DNA of 64,000 nucleotides from Yamagishiella unicocca (taxonomy: Eukaryota > Chlorophyta > Chlorophyceae > Chlamydomonadales > Volvocaceae). The notes under the pieces were generated by a model. The model had not been told where the DNA came from, searched no databases, and saw only the letters and a list, made by a program, of their open reading frames with translations. The stretch covers positions 372,001 to 436,000 of the forward strand of contig BDSL01000076.1 of the NCBI GenBank assembly GCA_003116995.1, written 5' to 3'. Both the position numbers and the translations under genes were made by a program. This document shows positions 35,693-45,716 of this stretch, one piece after another; the first letter of the stretch is position 1, and the number at the start of each line of letters is the position of its first letter.

Positions 35693-37328
35693 AATGACCC
35701 CAGAGATCGGGTGCTTTGCTGATTTCAACACCTCCTGGTGGACGAGGTGGACGGCCCCCTACCTGCTGGTGGCCGCGGTGCTGGCCACCGGCCGCCCCCG
35801 CTCACTCGCCTGGGCCGACACCTACCGTCCGCTATAATAGATGGAGTCCTGGATGGGCGGCTTCATGCACTTAGGGCTTTGGATAGGGTTCGGGCGTGGT
35901 CCTTGCTTGTCCGGGCCGGCCTGGCATGGATGGGACCTCGCCTGGTGCTTTATTTCGTGAGTGCGTGGGTCCCTCGCGGCCCGCCTGGTTGTGCTAGCTG
36001 CTGCTGCGTTGGCTGCGCTGGCCGGGGTTCGTTGCTACCTCCCCGCAGCTTCCTTTTTTTGCCGCTCCCCGCCGCTTCCTGTCACTTGCCGTTCGTTGCC
36101 GGTTGTGTGCGTGTGGGCCGGGGGCCCCCTCTCCTGCCAGGCGGGGGTGCGGGGTGCCGAAGTGCTCTGCTTTATTGGGGTCGGGGCATTCTGCTGCGTG
36201 GCCCCTGGTCGCTCGCTGTTGTTTTTGCGTGGGTCGCGGTCGGTTCCTTTCAGCTCGCAAGCCGGTTATTAAACGACTAACAGTGCATAACGGTAATTAT
36301 TACAGTAGTGCGTAGTCTCAAGGCCAAAAGGCATAACTAATGGGACCACATTCCTGGGGTGAAACATAACACTTTCTGCAGTGACAATGTCTTTAGTGAT
36401 GTCGACTTGAGCCTGGATGAGAGCCTTGAGCTGGGCTCTTTGGTGTAACACCTGCCTTGAGCAGTACATATGTACAACACCCATCGAACTATACGCACGA
36501 TCTGTAAACACTCACCTGGAATATCATACGGTGTCCTATTCCCGAACACTGATAGAAAGGCCCTCGACTATAGACAGCATCTATAGCCGACACTGCGAAA
36601 CTATAGTCGTTCACTATAGCCGGCTCGTCTATATCTGGCATCGACTATAGTTGAGCTATAGCTGGTCGGCTATAGTCCACCAGCTGATCGGCTAAAAGAA
36701 TGGTGTATGCATCGACTATATCCGTACCGGCTTTTACTCCGAAAAGACCGACTATAGTCACGCTCCCATTTTACAGACGTATATAAATCGCCGGGCACTG
36801 AAGGATGGAGACGAAACACGGCAGACGCCGGACAGATAGAAACCATCCAGCCGCACCGACGACGGGAACGCAGCAATGACAAACTACCAAAGACGACACC
36901 AGTCAACAGGCGTATATAATTGTAGCCGAGCACAGTATGTATTCAAGACTGATTCATAATTGGCCGACGAACGAACGCATAAACAATGAACGTCCGTGCG
37001 CATTCGTTGCTCCCAGCATTCTGGATGCACAGCTAGCATGATTGCCGTCGTCCGTCTACGCACTTCCTTTCGTCGCGCATTCTTCTGTCCTCTCGACAGT
37101 CCCCGTCCATTCACTACTGCTGCCCGCCGTTCTATGGGGATTGTACGAGCCAGGCAATGCGGTCCTGCTGCTCCCACGCACATTCGCACCCGGTGTCATC
37201 CGACTAATAGTAATGTTGCAGCCGCACGCAGCAACCGTATTTCGAGCAGCAGCAGCCCTTGTCGTGCGAATCAGGGCTCAGGCCCGAGGGAGCACCTGCT
37301 GGTGCGTGGCCTGATGTTTCCAACCTCA
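35693..37328. other. Non-coding stretch with a CTATAG cluster
   Basis: No convincing exon. At 36268-36360, on the minus strand, a tail like that of R1 is present: ttttggccttgagac... then ctgtaataattaccg. The CTATAG cluster at 36564-36762 is described separately. Confidence 0.4.
36564..36762. promoter_or_regulatory. Cluster of eight CTATAG palindromes
   Basis: CTATAG occurs eight times in 200 bp, mostly as CGACTATAGT, GGCTATAG or CTATAGCCG, so many copies are complementary to each other. CTATAG is rare elsewhere in the window. It could be a protein-binding array, a folded repeat or a decayed satellite; function unknown. Confidence 0.45.
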
Positions 37329-38833
37329 CATTAACGCCAGCACCGCTTTTGCTCCTCCTTTTGTCAGACTCGACGATCGAGGTTGTACCCGGGAGGGCAC
37401 ATACATGCACGAGTAGCACAGCTCGCCATCGGCTGGGATACGGTCTAGCCGCCGGTGCAGGCACCTGCTAATGAGCGAATGCAGTAATAAATACATCATC
37501 AGTGCGGGCATATAGGGGCGGCGGAGTCCGCCCCTCAGATTTCCACCCCCTTAATACATGCCAGGCTCCGGCCCGTGTAACATTATTCTTATTTTCATCA
37601 TACAATGACCCGGGCGATTAGGCCTAATTAGGACACGTATACATACGTGTACGTGTACCTTACCTTCCTTTGTACGTAGACCCAATGGTTAAAGTGGCTG
37701 CTGCTCGACGCTGTTGCAAAATCCAGCTATGAAGGCTGGGATTGGGTCCGGAAATGAGGAACCGCAAGCGCAGATGAGGCCCTTGTCAGCGCACGCCAAC
37801 AAGGTGAGCCAGTTGCGGCTCCTGTAAGCCCCAAAGGTAGCGGCGCCGCAACGGGCCACAAACAACGCGCAGTCGAGAATACCCTCGACAGAATCATTGG
37901 GCGGTGCAGCAGTCATATTGTTGGCGACATTTGCCTGCTGAAGCGCCGGCGGTGCAAGGATATTATAACCACTCTTGTGCGAGCTGCTCAAGACTACCGT
38001 GGTCGTGATTGTCACAGAAGTAGTAGTAATCCCATCGTCCGACGACAACTGCTGGTGCCGTGAAGGCGTAGGGGCGCCAGCTACACCAGTGGCATAGCAG
38101 GTCGATACTGCAAGCCCATGCAAGCAAGTAAGCGAGCGCGCAGGAGTGAGCATATCCGTACATGCACATAGGTATGCAAACAACGAACAGGTAGGACGCC
38201 TATCCTTGCAGCAGATGCCGAAAGAATGGATGCGCTGCTAGCTGGAGCTTCGGGGTAAATCAACACGGCTTCGGTTGTGGGTTTTATCTATCTACTAAGG
38301 CTGGCTGGTTGCTGATGATCGATGGTCGGGGCTTAAGGAGTGCAGCAGCGGCATTGCAGTAGTGGTAGTGCTCGCTCGCCGGAAGTAAGCGAATAGAAGA
38401 AGGTAGGGCCCACCAATTGCATCGACTATCGGCCCTGCCTAGGCCTGACAGGCCGCTCCCACCCTACAGCTCTACTGATCGCTTGATCGTCACCATGCTA
38501 CGTACTACCTACTAATTGTGTTGGCGTTCTGAACGTAAGCGAATTTATGCAACAGCGAGTATGCATGCTCTGAAGGAAGAAAATAGTGACGGAATGGGCG
38601 CCCATGCATGCATGATTGGAGTAGCTCACGCACTTATTACGTCAACTGCACACGTAACACAATAAGATATGTATCGTTTATCGAAGGGCAGCGGCATCAC
38701 GCAGTACCATATATATACATATGTATGCATGCGTATGTAGGCGGCTGGGTAATAATGCGCATTATTTACCTGTGGTGATGATGCCAGCAAGCAACAACAG
38801 GAAGCCTGCAGCGTGCCGTTGGGTGTGCCACAT
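37204..38833 (-). pseudogene. Decayed paralogue of the secreted Cys-rich gene at 41.1 kb
   Basis: Exon 1 is 38833-38770 (ATG, leader AAGFLLLLAGIITT). Exon 2 starts at 38080 and matches the 41.1-kb gene in order: a Thr-rich TITTTVV stretch, DSVEGILDCALFVARCG, then LLACADKGLICACGSSFPDP. It meets a TAA at 37691-37689, before a donor-like site at 37664 that matches the donor of the intact gene. An exon-3 relic at about 37460-37204 still reads LDRIPADGELCYS and DKGCCCSKYGCC. In between, CPPGYNLDRR and EEQKRCWR lie in another frame with stops. So the second Cys-rich domain is lost. A shorter one-domain protein ending at 37689 could still be made. Confidence 0.7.
37510..37580 (+). repeat. LINE 3'-tail relic
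   Basis: ccacccccttaatacatgcc followed by aggctccggcccgtg and a cattattcttatt tail matches the 3' end of the LINE at 47470-47537 (ccccgtaatacatgctaggc, ATT tail). Confidence 0.6.
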
Positions 38834-38924
38834 GCTAATCACTCGTTCCCTGCTGTATGTGAAAAAGCTCCAAGTACGTATACGTTATACTGGGTCGGAT
38901 TAGCGGTGCGAGCAACTGAAGGTC

Positions 38925-41260
38925 GGTGGCAGCAGGAGAGACGTTGGTTCACGGATGTTAGTTGGATGTATGCATGTAATGCTGACAGCAGAGATTACGT
39001 GAATATGTCTATGAAAGTAATGGCAAATTATACACCTCATCATTTTATGCACGAATAATTATACGGCGGATTCGATTTATTAGTGGCAGCAGCGTCAGTA
39101 GCTAGCAGCAGTAAGCACGCGCGGGATGAACGGGATGGACGAATGAACGAACGGGCGGGCTTCATCAATTGGCGCCAGGGCATGCACACAACCTTCGTGT
39201 GTTCATGTGAATCGAGTCGAAACGCAGTGAGTTCTTAGTGAGTTCTCACTTCGTCCGCATCGGTATCTCCGCCTAGGCACCATGCATGTAGTCGGGCTTT
39301 AGCTGTGCGCGCGCGCAGGCACGCGCGTGGATTTTCTACCGCCCGCCTCGCGCGAGGATGTCAAATATGAATAATGGAATATGCAGTCGAGCAAATCGAG
39401 GTGCGTGACTGAACATGTGGCAACTGCATTGAACTCCCATTAGGAATGGATGTCGCTTGATCGTGCTGGAACGAATGAACAAACACCGATCGAAGGGGGC
39501 TTTCGCACTGTTGGATCGATTATCCATACATGCGGTTGCGCGCCTGTCCGGACAGGCGCGCACGCACGTGGGGAAGCGCTTCCACTGGGTACGTTACTTC
39601 GTCATCGCTCGCCTGAATGTGCCTTCGTAGCACGCACATTGTAGTAAGTGCCTGAATGAGCGAAACCGTTAGCACATTAACGTTCGAGCTGCCATCCTTC
39701 ACAGCGTTACAGTTTGTTTCGGCAAAGCTCTGTCAACGCTCTAGCGTTCCAGCAGTGGCACCGCTGCCCAGCGCTGCCCGCGGGTACCAGCCAAAGTAAG
39801 GAAGTATTTAATATATTTCTGGCCTTCTACGGGTAAGGATATCACCATGTTCGGCCGTAAAACGAAAGTCAACACCCTGCCTACACCGTTTGCTTGCGTA
39901 CGCTCGTGCCAACGCTCGCGCCAACCTGCTGCGCCAACGCTCGCGCCAAAGCATAGGAAGTGACTAGAAACGGCGCAAATGTCGGCTATTCCTTTGCGAA
40001 TGTTTCCGAATAAATGTCAGTTTGCGACGTGGGCAAATACGCCGAATTTGCCAATTTCGCTAAATTTTTGCCAATGGCCCAGTTGGTTCGTAACCAATTC
40101 GCACTAATTCGCACCAATTCGCCGGGACCGACGAGCACTACGATTACGCCAAATATTACCACATGTGAGCTGGCCCTAATAGTCCATCGCAAGCGGGCTC
40201 GTTCACATTGGGATTTAACATCCTTCTGGCCGAGCGCCTTGACGTGGATGGATGTATATGCATGTTTTTGGGATATGGGGCTTGGGGCCCTCCGGTCACT
40301 TTGCCGGGTCGCGCTCCTCCTCGCGTCTCGCTGCTGGCTTGGTGCAGGTGGTTCGTGTTTTCTGGACGCGCTTGTGCTCCTCCCCGTGCTTTGAGTTGTG
40401 CGTGCTGCCTTCTCCGTGTCCTCGTGTTTGGCTGCCTTCGGCTTTTGCCCCTTCCCGGCTGGTGAGGGCGGGCTCTTTTGCCCAGTGATCTGTGTCGTGG
40501 TCTGGCCCATCGGGCCCGCCTGGTTGCGCTTCCGCGCTTGTAGCCGTTCTGGCTCCCTTGTAATAATACTCGCATTCTGCTGACAGCAGCCCACAGCAGC
40601 AGCCCGCCCGCCATTGGCGGCCGTCATGAGGCCGCCGTCCTACGCTACCAAGCAGTAAACATTTGCGTTCAAAATACTAAAACGAAAAGTGGACATAACG
40701 CGTATTGACAAGGTACAACGAAACCTTGACTGCTTGCTTGCCACCATCGACCGAGCGAGGCCAACGACTGCAGCCACGTAGCTGCACGTAGCTGCCTCGC
40801 TCGGGACTAATCGATGCCGTCCCGTTACTTCGTACAACGCCACATCCCGTGCGTTCTTTATTCCTTGCGTTGTGAATAATATTCTTCCGTACCTTACTCC
40901 GCATAGGTGTATAAAATGGTCATGCGGTCAAATCCATAAGTACCATTCTGTCTCTTCGTTATCGCCTATGCAATTTGCTTCGTTCAAGGCCGGAATTATT
41001 GCCGCCCGGTTACCGCATACCGACGCCTTCAGCTGACAAGTTGCTTGGGAAGGTCTTCATCAGCTAGGTACCTGCTGCTGCTGCTTCTCGCTCGCTCGCT
41101 CACAACACGCAGCAGGATGGGGCGTTATAACGCCGGTGGCTTTCTACTGCTTCTGTTTTGTGCCATCACAATATGCGTCGTCAGTACCGCTACTGCAAGT
41201 AAGCCAGCAGCGGATGTATGTCAGCCACTTACGTAGTTTCGCGCGTGTTACTGCCACGTC
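38925..41260. repeat. Left arm of a large inverted duplication
   Basis: Matches 48755-51780 in inverted orientation. Matching blocks include the segment with gaataattatacggcggatt at 39050, the segment with ggcaaagctctg and cgttccagcagtggcaccgc at 39720-39770, and the promoter plus first exon of the Cys-rich gene at 40765-41255. This arm has an extra segment of about 735 bp (roughly 40030-40765) that the other copies lack. Confidence 0.8.
40910..40917 (+). promoter_or_regulatory. TATA box of the Cys-rich gene
   Basis: tataaaat about 200 bp upstream of the ATG at 41117. The box and the surrounding 300 bp are kept in the copies at 54463 (plus) and about 49072 (minus, TATATAAT), which supports a conserved core promoter. 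Confidence 0.55.
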
Positions 41261-42475
41261 ACATGGATGATCACTTATCACCGCATTTTCGGAGGCCCTG
41301 AACTGGCGTGGTGTTGTTGCTGTTATTTGTTTGTACAATTCTGCAATGTCAAAGTGCAATGACAATCATGATGGCAATGCCACCGCAGGTGCTCCTTCGC
41401 TCCAGCAGCAGCAGCCGGGTGTCACCACCATCACCACAACCACGACCGTTGTCATGCATACAGCAGATGCTCCTACTGATGCAGCGGCGGCAGCCCATCA
41501 GCTACCCTCTGTATCAGCCAGTACTAACCATACTTCTGGAGAGTCAGTTGAGGGCATCATGGGCTGCTTATCTTTCGTGGGCAAGTGTGGCAAATCTATT
41601 TACCAGGCCTACAAGACACACAGCTTCGACCCTATGCTGGCATGCGCGTCGATGGCTGTGATCTGTGAATGCGGGTCCTCTTTCCCAGCGCCGATTTCAA
41701 CCTTCGTCGGTTCGTTCTGCGCCAACCACAAGAACAAATTGTTTCTTGGATCTGGTAATCTTACCGCTCTGGAAGGTACGTACGTATGCGCCGCTGCGAT
41801 AGCAATAGGGTGATAGTAATAGCAGCTCTGCCTATCTATGTCGTCTACACGAGCGACTTCGTCATTGCTAATAATTTAGTAATAAACGCATTTTCCTCGC
41901 TTGCCTCAATACATGCGTCAGTAGTGTACGTGCCCATAAGCATGTTCCGATCTTTGATATACGTACTTCCCACGCAATCTACGCATCAAGCAACAGCCAC
42001 CCAAATAGACAGGTTGCCAGGGTTGGTGTGATGATTGGCTGGGGTTGGCCGTGGGGTTGGCTGGCTGCACTGTATGCGTGTCACATGCAAAACCCTGTTA
42101 TCCAACGTCCTAAACGAAATTCCCCTCGCTCCGTCAATGGCGAACGCAGGCGGCTGTCCCGCTGGCTATGATCGGATCCCGGCCGATGGGCAGTGGTGCT
42201 ACTCTCGTCTCTGCCCTCCAGGCTTCAGCGTCATCAAGTCTGACAGGGAGGACGAGCAGAAGCGGTGCTGGCGCGACTGCGACCTTGGTTGGGAAGACCG
42301 TGGCAACAGCTGCGTCCTCAGCGCCAACAACTACGGCAAAGGCTGCTGCTGCACTGTCTGGGGTTGCTGCGGCTGCAATATTACCTACACTGATGGCGGA
42401 TGCTTCTGCTGGAGGTCCCAGCAAAACATAGTCAAGGAGTCCTTCACTCGCGTGACCACCCCAGTAACGCTTTAG
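41117..42475 (+). CDS. Small secreted two-domain Cys-rich protein, family not recognised
   Basis: Three exons: 41117-41198, 41389-41775, 42150-42475 (TAG), 264 residues, both introns phase 1. Exon 1 is a signal peptide (GGFLLLLFCAITICVVSTATA). Exon 2 has a Gln/Thr-rich linker (TTITTTTTVV) and a helical Cys domain: VEGIMGCLSFVGKCGKS, then LACASMAVICECGSSFPAPI. Exon 3 is a compact domain with more than fifteen Cys: CPAGYDRIPADGQWCYSRLC, then EQKRCWRDCDLGWEDRGNSC, then KGCCCTVWGCCGCNI. The protein should be exported; the disulfide-rich tail suggests a matrix, wall or signalling role, but I know no homologue. A TATA box lies at 40910 and a TGTAA signal at 42741. A decayed paralogue is at 37.2-38.8 kb, and copies of exon 1 lie at 48.8 and 54.7 kb. 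Confidence 0.75.
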
Positions 42476-42837
42476 GATGATAACTACGTACATACCTATC
42501 TAAGTGAGCATGCTAAAGCAATGGTTATCATCATCATGTCGAAATGGCACGGACGGATACCTTGCTATAGCTGTCTGCCGCTGGTAGATAGGTAGGTTGC
42601 TTGGTTGGTGCACTTTGCTGCGCTCGCTCGCTCGTGTGCACGTGCGTGTGGGTGGTATCATCATGTTCTGTCGTCGACCTATCTATCTCTTCGCTTGTTG
42701 AAGTGGCCCAAACATTATTATAGGCGGGACGCCCAACTACTGTAACCAGATATCAGTAGCCTTTTGCATCCTCTATCACACCCTAACTAACTTCACTTTG
42801 GCAACCAAAAGATATTCATTTCAGCGATAACGAGTTT
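42476..42837. other. 3' flank of the Cys-rich gene
   Basis: Non-coding. The TGTAA at 42741-42745 is a candidate polyadenylation signal about 265 bp after the stop codon. Confidence 0.4.
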
Positions 42838-43045
42838 CCAGTAAGGACATACACGGCACCAGCTAGACGGTTTTTACGTGCATGCACATGTGAATTGCCC
42901 TCTAGCCGATTACGTACGTGCATGTATGCCGTGCACGGCAGAAATGGACATGAAACAGGCTCCTAAAAGACTGAAACAATATAAATATTTATATGTAAGT
43001 TGTTTCTCTATGGGCGCGGGCGTGCGCTGCCTCGCTCTACGTGCG
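42838..43045 (+). mobile_element. Truncated CAGTAAGGACA foldback element
   Basis: Begins ccagtaaggacatacac and continues with tgcatgcacatgtgaattgc, atgaaacaggctcctaaaag and aatataaatatttatatgta, then a gcgggcgtgcgctgcctcgc block. The same blocks, in the same order, form the arm of the foldback at 44642-45716. The right arm is missing. Confidence 0.75.
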
Positions 43046-43470
43046 TCGAAGTGTATGATCCCTCTTAAGAGGACCATTACGTAGTTAACGTTTATGAAGG
43101 TCTTACGCGTCTTAACGGCCTTTTAAAACGGCTTCTTAAACATTTACTACAGTGCGAGAATCGGCATAAGAAATAGTGCCAGGATTTGTGCATAGTCGAT
43201 GCCTACGTAGCCAATTGGTATTCTTTAATACCTTTCGTATGTAGGGATGCATAAGTTATAATATTGCAGCAGAGCTATAGTTCAACCTGATGAACCATCA
43301 ATTACAGAACCGGCGGTCATCATGCTGTCGGCTAGCATGCGACACTCAAGGAGCGCATTAACAGGGCAAAGTATGACGATACATATTTAAGCGACTTAAG
43401 CGACTTGCACTCCCGTTGCCAATACTGTAACGAAAAACACACAGACTTGCTCTTTCCCGGCTTTGCTGTG
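43046..43470. other. Non-coding spacer
   Basis: AT-rich, with taagcgacttaagcgacttg at about 43388-43408. No coding signal. Confidence 0.35.
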
Positions 43471-43728
43471 TGTTGTGATATGCATCCCTAGCGCTAGGGA
43501 TGCATATCACAACAAAACGTGCGTCCTCTGAAGCCGCGTCCCCCGCCCGGCGGCACGTAGCACATCCGGGCGAGTCCCCACTAGCGTTTCATGCATATCT
43601 CTCCTCCGTGTCTCCCGGGGGTCCCGCCGCGCCATGCGCCGACCGCCCCCGACAAGGTTGTAACCTAGAACCTTCTGGCTTCATGAGCACTACACGTTTT
43701 GTTATGATATGCATCCCTAGCGCTGTAG
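43471..43728. mobile_element. MITE-like element with 30-bp inverted ends beside a 44-bp perfect palindrome
   Basis: From 43493 gctagggatgcatatcacaa and caaaacgtg run inward. The reverse complement gctagggatgcatatcataa and caaaacgtg runs inward from about 43720. This gives a roughly 230-bp element with inverted ends and no coding frame. The left end is itself half of an uninterrupted 44-bp palindrome (43471-43514), as if a second copy had joined head to head. Confidence 0.65.
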
Positions 43729-44642
43729 TTTGTCGGCTAGTTGGCGGTGTTGTTCGGCTTTTTGTTCTTTCTTTTCAGAGTGGTTAAGGTCGCCGGTGTA
43801 GCCGACTTCAATAGTGTACACATTGCACTTCCGTTTGTGGGCTGGGCCTTTGTAAGGTCTGCTTTTTGTACCCCGCGTACTGCTCAGTGGCAGCTCGGGG
43901 ATGAAGAGGATGTCCGGTCTCATTTTTCCAAGCTCAGAGGCATCAGCATCCTCCGGCATCAGCATCCAGGCGGGGAGGCGCTGTCCGGCACAGTACAGGG
44001 GCAGGTCCTCCTGCCGCCCGGCATCCATGATCAGGTATCCGCCTCCATGTTTACCGTTATGGATGGTTTCCACTAGGGTGCGTACTGCCGCGTTGTGTCG
44101 GGTTATATACATTCCTTTCATGGTTGGGTGCGCACACCCCCCCAGGATGTGTCCTCCAGAGTCGTGTATAGGTCCCCCAGGCCTGCAGTGGCGGCAGACA
44201 GGGCATTTGCCATCACCACCTCGGCCGTACAGTTGCTGCAGTTTGGCGTTGTAGAGGTATCCGTATCGTGCGTTGAGTACTTGCTTCGTGAGCCAGTGGC
44301 AGGTACGCTGTGTGAGAAGGTACGTAGGCGTTGCTAGTTTTGGCGCAGAGGGATGTCGCGGCCTCACCCCATTGTTGCGTGTAGACAGTGTTGTTGGTAT
44401 ATCCGGCGAATGTGTGTGTCGGGAGTATCCGTATGATTCCCTGGTTGAGGTCGCAGACGTACTGGTTGTTAGCCCGATTTCGCAACCAGTAGTGTCGGTC
44501 GTACGGGGCATTGTCTGCCGGTTCTGTAACCGTCGCTTTAACGTCGCCCTTCGCAACCGCGGTCGCACCTGCGTCGGCGCAGTCGTTGCCGTAGAGGTCG
44601 CTATGGCCGAGGACTTTAACCAGGCGCACTGGAGTGCCCAGC
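43729..44642 (-). mobile_element. LINE fragment B: end of RNase H, zinc knuckle, PD-(D/E)XK-like endonuclease
   Basis: Read on the minus strand from 44642: the RNase H C-terminus (VLGHSDLYGNDCADAGATAV), a spacer with YVCDLNQGI, then after a frameshift near 44330 TCHWLTKQVLNARYGYLYNA, the knuckle CPVCRHC...GGHILGGC, MRPDILFIPELP and the strand VYTIEVGYTGDLNHSEKKEQ. It is parallel throughout to LINE fragment A at 45.7 kb, roughly two thirds identical by eye. The reverse transcriptase is missing, so this is a 5'-truncated, frameshifted copy. Confidence 0.8.
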
Positions 44643-45716
44643 AGTAAGGACACACACCGGCTAGCCGGTTACGTGCATGCACAAGTGAATTGCCCGCTAG
44701 CCGGTTACGTGCATGCACGGAAAAAAAGGTCATGAAACAGGCTTCTAAAAAGCTGAAATAATATAAATATTTATATGTAAATTGCTCCATCTACGAGCGT
44801 GGGCGTGCGCTGCCTCTGCGTGCATCGCTCCATCCCTCCGTGCACGAGCGCCAATCAGCCCGCAGAGAGCTGTTCTGGGTCACCGTACCGCGTCAGAATG
44901 TTCGTTATACATGTATGCAAATCGTTCACTCATGTTTGCGAGCGTGCGACGCCTATTTGCGGCCCGTGCATGCCTCCGGGCCTCCGTGCACGGTACCGGT
45001 AAAAAGCGTGCACGAGCGCCAATCAGCCCGCAGACAGCTGTTCCGGGTCCCTGTACCGGGTCGGAATGTTCATCATACATGTAAGCAAGTCGTTCACTCA
45101 TGTTTGCGTGCGACGCCTATTTGCGGCCCGTGCATGCCTCCATGGCTCCGTGCACGGTACCGGTAAAAAGCGTGCACGAGCGCCGATCAGCCCGCAGACA
45201 GCCTGGGGCCATGCACGGGCCGCGAATAGGCGTCGCACGCCCGGAATCATGAGTGAACGACTTGCATACATGTATGATTAACATTCTCGCGCGGTACAGC
45301 GACCCGGATCAGCTGTCTGCGGGCTGATCGGCGCTCGTGCACGCTTTTTACCGGTACCGTGCACAGAGGCCTGGGGCCATGCACGGGCCGCGAATAGGCG
45401 TCGCACGCCCGGAATCATGAGTGAACGACTTGCATACATGTATGATTAACATTCTGACGCGGTGCAGGGACCCAGAACAGCTCTCTGCGGGCTGATTGGC
45501 GCTCGTGCACGGAGCCATGGAGCGATGCACGCAGAGGCAGCACACGTCCACGCTCATAGATGGAACAATGTACATATAAATATTTATATTATTTCAGTTT
45601 GTTAGAAGCCTGTTTCATGGCCTTTTTTTCCGTGCATGCACGTAACCGGCTAGCGGGCAATTCACTTGTGCATGCACGTAACCGGCTAGCCGGTGTGTGT
45701 CCTTACTGCATTAAAC
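44642..45716. mobile_element. 1.07-kb foldback element, almost a complete palindrome
   Basis: Both ends start CAGTAAGGACACACACCGGC reading inward, and about 160 bp of the arms are nearly perfect reverse complements, including two gctagccggttacgtgcatg blocks and aatataaatatttatat. Inside, a roughly 165-bp unit (gcgtgcacgagcgccaatca...tgcacggtaccggtaaaaa) appears twice on the left and again inverted on the right, with the centre near 45195. No transposase frame is present. It separates two LINE fragments that point away from each other. The family has relatives at 32427 and 42838. Confidence 0.9.

Noticed and set aside
43717..44790. A 357-codon minus-strand frame starting MEQFTYKYLYYFS
   Set aside because: Its first 50 codons translate the foldback arm, and the next 115 codons (to about 44330) are the wrong frame of the LINE. 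Only the C-terminal part, after the frameshift, is LINE coding sequence, so it is not one gene.
45560..45715. N-terminal extension of the LINE RNase H frame (MEQCTYKYLYYFS)
   Set aside because: This is read-through of the foldback terminal repeat; the real LINE sequence starts at about 45717.
44642..45716. An LTR pair in the repeated internal units
   Set aside because: The end units are inverted, not direct, and there is no primer-binding site or coding frame between them.
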